Origin: Sipunculus nudus
Taxonomy: Eukaryota; Annelida; Sipuncula; Golfingiida; Sipunculidae
Direction of reading: 5' to 3'
DNA: 64,000 bases
Assembly: GCA_026874595.1 (NCBI GenBank)
Contig: CM049311.1
Location: 6,361,676-6,425,675 of the forward strand
Shown: piece by piece, positions 50,523-61,647 of the stretch
Layout: each line of letters starts with the position of its first letter
Position numbering within the stretch: the stretch's first letter is position 1
The notes under the pieces: generated by a model
The model's database searches: none
Told to the model about the DNA's origin: nothing
Seen by the model: only the letters and a program-made list of their open reading frames with translations
Translations under genes and position numbers: made by a program

Positions 50523-52636
50523 GTAGGTCATTTATTAAAACATTAATTTGCATATGAAATCATGTTTTATAGCATAGCATAAATGGTGTCTATTCCTGAG
50601 AAATCCTGTGTTGTATTAGCCTTTATACCTGTAACTCAAATGTCTGCGTAAACCTTTTGTACGTTGATCTGTTGACCTTTTATTTACTTAACTGATTAAT
50701 GCAATGCAATTCAAAGGATTATAAAATCAAATGAGACTATTTAGAAAGTGTTCAATCCTCGAAGTATCATTAAGTTTTGCAATTTCTTCAGATTTCCGGC
50801 AGACCCAAAAATAGCTGTAGCATCCAGCTGTGTCCCAATGGGTCCGGTTGGCATGGCGATTAATGGAGTGCCATTCTATAACCCGTACACCAAGGAGCTG
50901 AGTGACGCCCCCGTCTGTGAGAGTTTGGATCACTGTGGTGCGCATTCGGATCAAAGAGGTAACGGTTTAGATGGTATTGAGCCTGTATAAGCTCAAGTTT
51001 TATAAAAACAATCCTCGACCAGAAGAAACAAAATGAATCATAAAATAGACATGTGTTATTGTGGTTCATTGATAATCTTGGCATTGAATTAACATATTAT
51101 ACCCAATCTTATCTCAATCTATATCTCAGGTGTTTCATTTTACCCTATTAATGAGGGATACATCTTTATGATGACTCACCTTTCGAGAGAGTAAATTGTT
51201 TTTCTGCTTAATTCATAAATCTTTCATATCAGAAACCGAAAGAAAAAAGTTTGTTTAAAATGAAACAAAAAAAAAAAATAATGACGTTCAGCATGTAAAC
51301 ACGTGTGTGTATTGTAATCATTTTCTTAAATTTTAACTTGACAGGCGCGTACCACTACCACGCCGACCCCGCTTGCATAAAACCAGGACACAGCGGACTG
51401 ATCGGTGTCGCTTTCGATGGATACCCCGTGTACCGCCAACTCAACGAAAACGGATCCGTCCCAACCACAACAGAACAGGGGCTCGATGAATGTCACGGCC
51501 GAACCGATAACGACACGTACCGTTATTACGTGTCCAGTGATTACCCCTACATCTTGGGGTGTTATAGAGGTACACCCCTCAACAACAGGACAAATGGTTG
51601 CCATAAACCTCTTGAAAAAGCGCCTGTAGATTGTGACACAAGAAGAGGTCCTGACATGAATAATCCTTCCACTAACAACCGGTCAAAAATTGATCAGCGG
51701 TCACCTAATATGCCCCAGAGATCATCCAAAGAGAGACATAGACCGACGTTTGAAGGAGACAGGTCTCGTGCAGATGAACACAAACCACCTCAAGGCGGAA
51801 GAAAACCGCTTTCTGGTGGACGCAAACATCAACAAGACGGACAAAGACCAACCCTTGATGGAAGCAGATCTCCCCAAGACAAACAAACACTGCGTCCTGA
51901 TAGTGGGTCGACTCCACACGAGGCACAAACAGCATTTTTGAATGCATCAAAACCTCCCAAAGACGAACCAACATCGCCTCCTGATGTGAAAAACTCGCCT
52001 CATGTTGAACGCAAACCTCCGCAAGATAACCAAAGACCACTTCCTGATGGAAGACAAACACCGCCTCGTGAAGTAAGCAAGCCTCCTCAAAACGAACCAA
52101 CATCGCCCCATGATGTATATAAAAAGTCTTTTGAAAAGCGGAAGCTTCCTCAAGACGGCCAAACATCACCTCCTGATAGAAGTAAGACTTCTCATGACGG
52201 ACAAACACCACCCCCAGGAGTGAGCAAGCCTTCATTAGACGGACAAGCACAGCATCCTGATCGACGCAAATATCCAAAAGACAGACAAACACCGCCTCCT
52301 GATGGAAACAAGCGTCCCCTAGAAGGAGATCAACTGTCTGGTCAGGCGCCCAAAGACAAACAAAGGCCATCTCATGATGAACCCAGGCCTCATAATGGAG
52401 GACACATGGCCTCACAAAACAAAGAAAGCTTTGAACAAGGAAGACAAAAGTCGCCCATAGAGAAAACGCGTGGAAATGGCAATCCTGACCGTCGGTCTGA
52501 GAAACAAAATTCTTGCCATCGTAATGGTCAGCCACATTCCAGAAACGACCGTAACTCTTCCAACGGATTATATAGACAGTCCTGGATTGTTTGTTCGGTA
52601 ACAGGGATTGCAATCGTGGTGATCTGGCAACAGTAA
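50305..52636 (+). CDS. secreted YHYH-domain protein with Pro/Gln/Lys-rich tail, intact copy
   Basis: Exons 50305-50522, 50792-50958 and 51345-52636 join in phase to 558 residues. Residues 1-17 (MLAAFAKIILFLEGTNA) look like a signal peptide. Exons 1 and 2 and the start of exon 3 form a YHYH domain (Pfam YHYH family), with the name motif at 131-134 in AYHYHADPACIKPG, followed by GLIGVAFDGYPVYR and GLDECHG and ending near ILGCYRGTP (199-206). Its cysteines suggest disulphides. Residues about 226-535 are a low-complexity basic tail of loose 'KPPQDGQTPPPD'-like units. The end (about 540-556) is hydrophobic (IVCSVTGIAIVVIW) and could be a membrane or GPI-type anchor. The domain's biochemical role is not established, and I assign none. 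A convergent paralogue lies at 55.6-59.0 kb. Confidence 0.85.
50792..50958 (+). CDS. plus YHYH gene, exon 2
   Basis: Acceptor TTTCTTCAG; 167 nt; donor AGAG|GTAACG. Encodes FPADPKIAVASSCVPMGPVG and then MAINGVPFYNPYTKELSDAP onward to HCGAHSDQR. It is near identical at protein level to exon 2 of the paralogue. Confidence 0.87.
51345..52636 (+). CDS. plus YHYH gene, exon 3 (YHYH motif, tail, stop)
   Basis: The acceptor TTGACAG precedes GCGCGTACCACTACCACGCC, which encodes the YHYH motif. The frame is open to TAA at 52,634-52,636. The tail shows loose 10-16 residue repeats. The antisense frame at 51,705-52,670 is a by-product of the repeats. Confidence 0.87.
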
Positions 52637-52976
52637 TTACTTGTACTTTTTTGTGTACATGTTTGTCCAAGATTATCTCTTAACTTTGGCTAGAGGGTCA
52701 GTGTGTGGATAGGATTGAAAGGAGTCAGTATATGGAAAGGAAATTGGAAACACGCAGCCATAGCAGATCGATAAGCCGTAGTATGACACATCCTTCGGTC
52801 TCGTTCCCACATGAGTAAACATTGTGTGTACTGTTATTTTTTAAATAATATTTATAATGTATGCATGATACTTTCAAACAAGTCCGTCTGTCAATTTTTC
52901 TGTCTTTGCCTGTCTGTGTGTCTATTTCAGAGATATATAAAAAGTGACGGAAGTTGCAGATGTTATTGAATCCATA

Positions 52977-52988
52977 ATAAAATAAATT
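52977..52988 (+). terminator. candidate poly(A) signal of the plus YHYH gene
   Basis: Overlapping AATAAAATAAA about 340 bases after the stop codon, the first clear AATAAA in that direction. Confidence 0.4.
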
Positions 52989-53769
52989 GGACCGTAGACA
53001 ATTGTTTTGTCGTGTGCAACGAAAGGTATAAATAGACGTGACTGGGTCATAAAAGATCTAGCAGGTGTACCTCGTGATAGCAACACGGCCGGTAACGAAA
53101 ATTTAGCACTATGCCGCAAATCAATAATTGCACTTTACCTCAGTTTAAGTAACCAAAACACGCATGGTGCCGCCTTCGTATTCTGTAACTGATTCAGCTT
53201 TTCGCACTTTTATCCATTCAATTTCCCTAACAGATTCTATGCAAGGTAAATAATATATTTTTTTCACTCTTGATGAATGTTTATCATATGGATGGCTGAT
53301 TTATTTAATAATTGCCTTGTAAAATTTACAGTTAAAATTCAAGTGAGTCTTCAAAGTACCAGTGACAAATATGTTTTCATAAATTGGGCTTTACTTTGAA
53401 GATAGTCCTCATTGCAAGTATAAAAAAAATAATTAAACAACTACTTCCAGATGACATTACCATTTGAGGCCTTCTTTAACTCAGGAATGGTTCTAAAAGA
53501 CGTGTCATGGGAAAAAATCCGGAGATGCACACATGGTAATCGGTTCTACGACAACAATGGTTTTGCTTTGAATGCATATAACTTGACATTGAAATTATAC
53601 GTCGGGACAGTGAAATTCTTTTAAACAACAGAATTATGGCTCTTTTGAGAAATGGACTTGGAATGTTTATGGTAATAACATAACAAATTATAAAATCCTT
53701 ATATAATCTCTGGTATATAATTAAATCTAAATTGAATATGGTAATGTGCTTGAAACGAAATTTATCTTC

Positions 53770-54055
53770 AACTTTAACCATGTTAGGGTGAGAAAATATT
53801 TTCCTAATGTTTGACAAGGTACATTATGTTTAGTCCATAACTCCTACAAATTAGGCAAGTTTAACTTAATTTCTAGCAAGTGCAGGAGAAACATACTGAG
53901 GGCCATATAAACCGAGCATGAACAGAATAACTCTAGTGGTTATGATATTAGGCAGTTCTGAAGTGTTACAACAGTTTTATCTAACTGTATGTCATTTTCA
54001 TAATCGAGGGTTCAACGGTGTCAAAACGTGCCAGAAATTGCACCATGCGAGGCCT
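53770..54055 (+). repeat. decayed fragment of a B/D-type element
   Basis: 'ggttatgatattaggcagtt', 'ctgaagtgttacaaca' and 'gtgtcaaaacgtgcc' match the bodies of elements B and D. The termini (AACAAG start, GTCAGCTGAGC hairpin) are absent. It lies between two YHYH copies and may mark the edge of the duplicated block. Confidence 0.6.
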
Positions 54056-54166
54056 GGTTTTGAATAAATAAAGGGTTTACTTTAAATTGCAAGGGATCAA
54101 ATATTGTTACAGGATAAACTGAAATAAGTGAATGGTAAAGTAAGTATATTGATATTCATTTATATG

Positions 54167-54168
<2 letters not shown>

Positions 54169-54226
<58 letters not shown>
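54169..54226. repeat. (AT)n microsatellite
   Basis: About 29 uninterrupted AT units. Confidence 0.9.
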
Positions 54227-54227
<1 letters not shown>

Positions 54228-54228
<1 letters not shown>

Positions 54229-54362
54229 AATGGTATAGCTGTGTCAGTCTGTAGTTGCAGCGAAGGTTAAGATAAACAGTGACGCCTTTTAGATAGACTA
54301 ACTAGTTTATTAACACACGAGCTTTCAAAGTACAAAGACTTCTTCGTCAGGTGATAATTAAA
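54228..54362. repeat. fragment of an interspersed repeat ('gagctttcaaagtac...cttcttcgtcagg')
   Basis: The phrase 'acacgagctttcaaagtac' followed by 'gacttcttcgtcagg' resembles a repeat end that I recall as common in animal genomes. The class was not determined. It sits directly before the third YHYH fragment. Confidence 0.35.
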
Positions 54363-54399
54363 TTAAGTCAAGACTTAATTCGTCTTGTGACAGCTGTGA

Positions 54400-54790
54400 T
54401 ATAAACGCGAACACAAAGAAAGCTTTCAACAAGCAGGACAACAGTCCAAGGACAAAACGCGTGAGAATGGCAACCCTGACCGTACTCCTGGTTCCTCTCG
54501 TCGTCATAATACTGATCCTCATTCTAGAAACGACCGTAACTCTGCCCCCAGATTCTATAGACAAACCAGGATTGATTGATAATAGAGATTGCAATTGCAG
54601 TGACATGTCAATGTTGAAAAACTTAGACTTGCCTACATATTTACCCCAGATATGTCTGAAACTTCGGCTGGAGTCTCAGACAGTATGTGGAATGGAAATT
54701 GAATCAATCTGGGTCTAGTGCCTTAACGCTATAAAGAAACTGGGAGACTTCGCAGATCGATAAACCTTAGTAAGACATTCCCTTTGATGC
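54400..54790 (+). pseudogene. third YHYH copy: 3' fragment only
   Basis: In one frame it reads HKESFQQAGQQSKDKTREN, then GNPDRTPGSSRRHN and HSRNDRNSAPRFYRQTRID before a stop. This parallels NKESFEQGRQ, EKTRGNGNPDRR and HSRNDRNSSNGLYRQSW at the end of the intact plus copy. Similarity continues past the stop (gcagatcgataaaccttag against gcagatcgataagccgtag at about 52,765). No domain exons are present. It is a duplicated and decayed 3' end, same strand as the intact copy. Confidence 0.75.
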
Positions 54791-55585
54791 TTTACTTATA
54801 TAGTTTACAACCCATATGCGATTTCATGATCTTACGCTTCCAATGCAAGATTTTATAGAGGATCTGATACCATCTGTCGGGTGTTTTTACATGCTTTGCA
54901 AAGCATGCATTTATGTCTGTGGTATAGAAAGTCATTTTAATTGCTCCGTCATTGCATGATGCTGATAACATGTTTCTAGATAATTTAATTTCCTTAACTC
55001 GTAATAGTCAGTCTATAATTAAATGACTTTTTCCTTGCAAGAGCCATTAAACGGCCAATTTAAATTTGCCCGCATGCGAATGTTGATGTGGGATTACTTT
55101 TTATAGGTGTTAATATGTGGAAACGGAGGAGTTAACGTTTGCAGTAAATCCGGATCCAACAGAGATGAAAGGTCATTGTTTGTTGTACTGTATATCACTT
55201 TTAGGAATGGGAAGTACAACAGATGTTTAAAACTTGAATCAATTACTTTTTTGGAGATCTTCAAAAAAGACGGTTTAACACAAACAATATACTTTGGTAA
55301 TTTATTCTTTATTAAAATATGGATTTTCACTGACCAGCAATGATCCTATAATTTTGTATAAATCACCCTGGTGCAAATACCTGAGTCATACCATCCACAG
55401 TAATAAAACCATTTATCAAGTAATAGTTCCTTCTCATAACTTTTCTGCATTATGCTTTTTTCTATGTTGGACGCACGTTTTCTGTCTCAATGCACAGTAA
55501 AATTAGACAATATTGTTATGAAAATAGATGAGTTCATATATTATCATTAGAAAATGTGTTCAGGATGTATCTGCGTTGGTGAGAT

Positions 55586-57183
55586 CTACGACGGAGGTGT
55601 TTTGTGTCCACCCGGTGGAGACCTATGCCTGCGATCAGACGGCATGTGTCCAGGATAAGGCGGCCTTTGTCCGAAGGGAGGTCTCTGTCCGAATTGCGGT
55701 GGTCCCCGTTCGTCTGGTCTTTGTTCATCTTGTGACGGTCTTTCTCCCTCTGGAGGTGGACCTCGTCCGACCGGTCTTACTTCATCTTGCGACGGTCTGT
55801 CTCCGTCTGGAGGTGGACCTCGTCCGTCTGGTCTTTGTTCATCTTGTGACGGTCTGTTTCCTTCTGGAGGTGGAACTCGTGTGTCTGGTCTTTGTTCATC
55901 TTGTGACGGTCTGTTTCCGTCTGAAGGTGGACCTCGTCTGTCTGGTCTTTGTTTATCTGATGACGGCCTTTCTCCGTCTGGAATTGGACCTCGTCTGTCC
56001 GGTCTTTGAGCATCTTGTGACAGTCTCTCTCCGCCTGGAGGTGGAACTAGTGTGTCTGGTCTTTGTTCATCTTGTGACGGTCTGTCTCTGTCTGAAAAAG
56101 GAACTCGTCTGTCTGGTGTTTGCTCAACTGATGAAGATCTTTCTCCGTCTGCAGGTGGACCTCGTCTGTCTGGTCTTTGTTCATCTGATGACGGTCTCTC
56201 CCAGTATGGAGGTGGACCTCGTCTGTCTGGTCTTTGTTTATCCTGTGACGGTTTGTCGCCGTTTGGAGGTGGACCTCGTGTGTCCGGTCTTTGTTCATCT
56301 TGTGACGGGCTGTCTCCCCCTGGAGGGGGACCTCGTCTGTCACGTCTTTGTTCATCTTGTGACGGTCTCTCTCCGTTTGGGGGTGGACCTCGTCTATCTG
56401 ATCTTTGTTCATCTTGTGACGGTCTTTCTCCGTTTGGAGGTGGGCCTCTCCCGTCTGGTATTTGTTCAGCACGTGACGGCCTGTCTCCGTCTGGATTTGG
56501 GTCTCCACCGTCTGGACGTGGTCCTTGTCCTTCTTGTGGGTGTCGATCTCTACAGTTGGGCGCTCTTTGTTCATCGGGACGCCGTCCATGCTCACCAGGG
56601 GCCGCTCTGTGTGCACCATGGGTCGGTCTGTGTCCACCAAGGGGCGGCCTGTGTCCAACATGGGGTGGTCTGCGTCCAAAAGGCGGCAGTCTGTGTCTAC
56701 CATGGGGCGGTCTGTGTAAACCATGATGCGGTCTATGTCAATCATGAGGCGGTCTATCTCCAATGGGTGGTGGCCCGTCTCCAGTGTGGGGCGGCCTGTC
56801 TCCACCAGGGGGCGGTCTGTCTCCACCAATGAGCGGCCTGTCTCCATCTGTGGGCGGTCTGCCTCCATCATTAGGAGGTCCTCCTCTGGTGTTACAATCT
56901 TCGGGTGCTTTCTCGGAGGGCTTATGGCAATCTCCAGTTCTCATGTTGAGGGGTGTACCTCTATAACACCCTTAGATGTAGGGATAATCACTTGACACAT
57001 AATAACGGTAGGTGTCGTTCTCGTATCGACCGTAGCATTCATCTAGCCCCTGTTCTGCAGTGGTTGGGACGGAGCCGTTTTCGTTGAGTTGACGGTACAC
57101 GGGAAATCCATCGAAGGCTACGCCGATCAGTCCGCTGATTCCAGGTTTTATACAGGAGGGGTCGGCGTGGTAATGATACGCGC
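55586..57183 (-). pseudogene. minus YHYH copy, exon 3 with stops at 56,974 and 56,740
   Basis: The acceptor ATTCACAG precedes GCGCGTATCATTACCACGCC. The domain continues as in the plus copy up to YPYI, then TAA. Beyond it the same frame still reads GCYRGTPLNMRTGDCHKPSE and a series of 8-residue GDRPPxxG units, then TGA, then His/Arg/Pro units and the 57-bp array, ending at TAG. Confidence 0.75.
55690..56520 (-). repeat. 57-bp tandem array, about 14 units (19 residues each)
   Basis: The consensus unit reads RGPPPDGDRPSQDEQRPDR. Successive units are exactly 57 bp apart (for example 56,211 and 56,268). Because 57 is a multiple of three, all six frames tend to stay open, which gives large antisense frames. 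Units differ mostly by single substitutions, and none has an internal stop in the coding frame. Confidence 0.85.
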
Positions 57184-57710
57184 CTGTGAATGAAATGGTA
57201 ACATTAATGGAAAATGTATATGCACTGGTAAAATAAGTATTTTTTTACTCATTGTTTGTGTAAATGCTAGGCAAAATGATATACACCCGCCAATATTACA
57301 GAAAACATTTCCACGAAGAAATTGACGCATGTTAGATTAAGAAAAGTAGTGTCACAATATGATTTATTTCATATATTCATGAAAAGTTGAAGTATAATTT
57401 ATGGTTTAATTTGATAAAATTCACAAGATTATTGTATAATTATTAATGTCAACACTTATAGATCTAGTATAGGGTCACTAATAATTATTAATATACTACA
57501 AATAAGGATTCACCAGGTATAACAATTATACTTTATGTAACTTGTCCTGAATATATTCATGTAATCACATTGTGACAGTACCATACTGTAGTTTTAACAG
57601 AAGATAGTTTCATTTATATATTCATATGAGGAACGCTAGAACTAATGTGTAATGGATTTTATTTCTCATATTTGGTTCGTTTTATTGCTGTTCTCTTATA
57701 AAACGTTCAC

Positions 57711-57877
57711 CTCTTGGGTCCGGATGTGCCCCACAGTGATCCAGACTCTCACAGACGGCGGCGTCACTCAGCTCCATGGTGTACGGGTTATAGAATGGCA
57801 CTCCATTAATCGCCATGCCAACCGGACCCATTGGAACGCAGTTGGATTCTGCTGCTATATCAGCGTCCGCCGGAAGA
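57711..57877 (-). pseudogene. minus YHYH copy, exon 2
   Basis: Acceptor CTTTCAG; 167 nt; donor AGAG|GTGAAC. Encodes LPADADIAAESNCVPMGPVG and then MAINGVPFYNPYTMELSDAA onward. Undamaged. Confidence 0.82.
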
Positions 57878-58823
57878 CTGAAAGGCCAGCAAAATATACA
57901 TGTTCATATATTTTGATTACAGTTGAGAGATAACAATGTTGGATAGTTTATTGGAAGTTCGGATTCGCTGAAGCGTTGTTGGTGCAGGGGCTGTCGGAAT
58001 TGGGAAGCCGTCTTGGTAATTTGCTCATCCAAAAAATACAGATAATGATAGAGAGGGAGCATATCTTAAGGAAATCTTCACATCAGTATCAGATTGGTCA
58101 TTCTTATAACGAATTAACCCAGTAAAGTAGCTCATTAAACCGTGTATACTAATAGCCGTTCATACGCCTGTGTTATGACCTACCGATTCTCTCCAAACAT
58201 TCCTGTGTTTTCCTCGATGTACATTTTATATATCATGGGGGGGGGGGGGGGCTGGGGGGGCTATGAAGGCTCTATTCTATAGCATCATAGTGTTTTGTAA
58301 GGCCTTGGTCTAAAGCCACAACTCTATTCTTTAGAAAAGCAGGAATACCCTGTTTATTAACATAATATCACACAATGTAAATCAGGTATCTAACTTAACG
58401 CAAGCTTTGTCATTCCATTTTCATATAACAATTTGCAAAAATCAAACATTTTAAACATTGTCTCTCTATTTTAAAGGAATGTAAAGGTAAACATCGAGAA
58501 CCAAAAATAGACTATCGTAAAGAAGTTCATGTATTGGTGTGCGTGTGTGTGACAAAAAGACTGTTTCTTTAATTTCCGATGTTTTTAATTTGTGTAGTCA
58601 GCGTCCAAAAGTCTCATTTTCGTTGCTCATGAATATTAGATACTGTATCTCATTTGTTGTGAGTATTATGCTGAGTTATGTAACGATGAAATTCCAATAC
58701 TTTCTTTGTCTAACATTATATTCCTTTTTGGTCAGGGATATATATTATTCGCTTACACGAAACAAAATTAACTATTTAATTTTGTTGAAATTGAGTAAAG
58801 AAGTCAATAAGGAACAAACTTAC

Positions 58824-59041
58824 CTAAATTCGTGGTATTGCTCCCGGATACCATTTGGGTTACCCATACCAGGGAACACTCCGGTCTCATGGTCGGGTCG
58901 GCCATCAGATTTGATAGTGTACGTATTTAATGATGTCAGCTGCAGATCTACGCCATTACTGATGAATTCATCGTATTCTGATGACGTTAGTGCTTTTGTT
59001 CTTCCAAAAAGTAGAAGAACTACGGCAAAGGCACCAATCAT
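58824..59041 (-). pseudogene. minus YHYH copy, coding exon 1
   Basis: ATG at 59,041; the acceptor TTATTAG ends at 59,052. Encodes MIGAFAVVLLLFGRTKALTS and then SEYDEFISNGVDLQLTSLNT onward. Donor TTTAG|GTAAGT. Undamaged. Confidence 0.8.
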
Positions 59042-59116
59042 AATGAAGTTCCTAATAATGTAGACATACAACGAAGTTGTATCAATAAGAGCAAAAAGTT
59101 TAGAGAGAGTGTCTTC

Positions 59117-59120
<4 letters not shown>

Positions 59121-59191
<71 letters not shown>
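59121..59191. repeat. (TC)n(TA)n microsatellite
   Basis: About 48 bases of TC units followed by about 23 bases of TA units, about 80 bases upstream of the acceptor of the minus YHYH copy's first coding exon. Confidence 0.9.
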
Positions 59192-59192
<1 letters not shown>

Positions 59193-60015
59193 ACAAAAAG
59201 TTATTATTAATTTAACTGACACATATCTCAGAGCCATAGAGCCTAATAATAACTGTATTATTATTGTTTGAAAAGCAAAACTGTCGATGTATACTTCACA
59301 CAATTGATAGGGCAATGCCTTAATATGCCTACAACAGCTAATTTTAAATTGTGACTTTACAAAGCAGTAATTTGCACCATTAATTACAATTAATAATTAA
59401 TGTACCTAAAATTTGCCCACGTTTCTGAGCGATTGCATTCAGACTTTTCTGCTCGTGTGTATGCTCCTGGGTCATGCACATGTGCAAGCACCCGCTATCA
59501 GTAATGAAAAATGTGAAAAGACTTTTATTATAAACGTTTGCGTAAATGAGAAAATACAAATATTATTATAGTAGTATTTGCTAAGATGAAAAGTCTTCGT
59601 AAAATAACTATAACGAACGATATACTGATATCTTGTATATAAGCAACATGAAGTGTACTTTAAACTTACCTTCTATGTAAACATTCCACAATTTGTCAGA
59701 ACATTTTAAGCAAAATTGAACAAATAAGAATATCACCGAAACAAAAAAAAGTACTGGGTCAATCTGGAAAGAATAATTACTGCACGTAATCTACAACACA
59801 GACATTAAATTACTAAATACTGGTCGTAGTGGCCTCAGTGATGATTGACGGGCCATGCACGACTGTTTTCCAAATTTGGATTGAAACAACATGACGTCGA
59901 GGCAGGCGATAAAAATACATGCAGGCTAGCTAGGGACCAACAAAAAAACGGAGACATACCAGGTTACCTGACGCATCCGAGCGCGACACAAAAAAGTTAA
60001 GGTAGTAAGGTTTTA

Positions 60016-60157
60016 CAGTGGCGATCCAGAAATTGCGGCTGATGGGTTTAATGTTCTTAAATTTAATTCTTAAATTATGCATTTTATTTTATTCAATATA
60101 TATTTTAATAAATATGTTATTATTTTTATTGATATAATAATAATAATAATAATAATA

Positions 60158-60201
<44 letters not shown>

Positions 60202-60900
60202 ATAATATAAAACAGACTACATGTACGAGGGTATTGGCCGTATTGGGAAAATGTTTGAATATGCAATGTGAAGAGGACATTTTGAGGCGCTTTTCGCAAG
60301 GAGTGTCTATTCCTCTTAAAATGTCCTCTCAGATGTCTCTGCATAATGTAGTCAGTAAAATATGGAGGTTTTTTATATGTAATATCTATATTTCTCCAAA
60401 CGTAGGATATACATTTTATTCGTTTGCAACATGTTGATGTCAATGCCGAAAATGAGCATCCAAGTTAATCATTTGCAAAATTTCCGGCACTCAGGACTCA
60501 GCAGAGCACAGTACAGGTATTAGCAGAGGAGCAGTGAGATTTCTCTCTCTCGACTTCAACCCAGGCCTGGCAACCTGCAGGCTATCAAGAAGACGATTTG
60601 GTCGACGGTCGAATTATGACCCAGCGGAGAGAAATAACGAGAAGACTTCCTCTCATCAGAAATATGTAAAGGCTCAATCCTTACGGAGCAAATCACACAG
60701 CTATTCATTAATATCATCAGCTTATGAATTTGAAAGTAATAAAATGTGGATAATAAAAACATCTAATTGAGGAAGCTTGAAAAAGAAGCTTGAAAATAAA
60801 AATGAGTCACAGAATATGGAAAAATAAATAAATAAAATGAGATTTGTTACAGCTCAACGGGGGCTGCGCCCCGCGGGCGCCCCCTCTGGATCCGCCACTG
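60016..60900. mobile_element. element K: 885-bp inverted-repeat element
   Basis: The left end CAGTGGCGATCCAGA and right end TCTGGATCCGCCACTG are near-perfect inverted repeats. TTTTA flanks both sides (60,011-60,015 and 60,901-60,905). The right end has a GC-rich 'gggggctgcgccccgcggg'. Inside is an (ATA)n/(ATT)n tract. No transposase recognised; superfamily not decided. Confidence 0.6.
60134..60200. repeat. (ATA)n(ATT)n trinucleotide repeat
   Basis: About eight ATA units followed by about fourteen ATT units, so the two halves are complementary and can fold back. It lies inside element K. Confidence 0.85.
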
Positions 60901-61647
60901 TTTTATCTGTTTTTGACAGGGACTCCACACCTCGACACATGCGGAAATTCGACTTATCTGACCTCAAATAAACAAGGTCTTACTGCATATATATTGGAAC
61001 TAAATCTAAGCCCTACGTTTCTTTTTTCTTTCTTTAATATATTAAATACGGAACTTGTTGTGTTGAAATAAAACCACCCAGAAATATAAATTGTGTCATT
61101 ACACGGTGATCTAAGGCACATAAGTATTACGTGAATATAACTTAATCAATAGTGCCGGTTTGGCTGTATCTATAAGCTGTTTATGGTCATATATTTTTTT
61201 ATCTAACTTTCCAATAATACAATAAGGTAAGCGGTATACTCGTGAGTATTGGTACGCTTTATAAAGAATAGAATTAATAAAATTTATTAATTTTTTTGAC
61301 ACTGGCACAGTTAAGATTCAGCGAGCTGACAAACTCTGAGATATGCATGGAAAAACTAATGAGCTGGGTGCTTTTTTGCACGCTGGTGCGAAGAAATTTC
61401 AGCGTTTAGGAAAACCGGTCCTTATTTCCTCCACATGATATCATAACTTTTATTCCGAAATATTTTGGTCAGACTAACAAAACCATCAACCGGATAACAA
61501 ACAACGATAAAAACTGCCGGGAGATATGAGAATTACTGACAATTTATTATTATTCTCTATATTCTTGTAAGACCACTTACTCTATAATTCCGAGTAAGAT
61601 AAACCAAAAAAAAAAAACAAAAAAAAACAAAAAAACAAAAAACTGAC

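Larger units (their letters stand above)
55586..59041 (-). pseudogene. convergent YHYH paralogue with two in-frame stop codons
   Basis: Exons 59041-58824, 57877-57711 and 57183-55586. Coding exons 1 (218 nt) and 2 (167 nt) equal those of the plus copy in length and phase. The signal peptide (MIGAFAVVLLLFGRTKA) and YHYH motif are conserved. In exon 3 an in-frame TAA (56,974-56,972) replaces the Leu codon of YPYILGCYRG, and an in-frame TGA (56,740-56,738) replaces a Gly/Arg position of a repeat. Apart from these the frame is open for 660 codons to TAG at 55,588-55,586. The product would be 198 residues, a nearly complete YHYH domain without its tail. It may be a recent pseudogene, a functional short form, or a sequence error. 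Confidence 0.75.

Noticed and set aside
51705-52670. 321-codon minus-strand frame opposite the plus YHYH tail
   Set aside because: It is a shadow of the repetitive tail. It starts and ends without regard to exon boundaries and has no recognisable domain.
55528-56832. 434-codon plus-strand open frame opposite the minus YHYH exon 3 (and a second one at 56,052-56,726)
   Set aside because: It is antisense to a 57-bp repeat whose period keeps all frames open. Splice sites, homology and the YHYH domain are all on the minus strand.
58539-59063. 174-codon plus-strand frame
   Set aside because: It overlaps the first coding exon of the minus YHYH copy in antisense. The rest is AT-rich intron.
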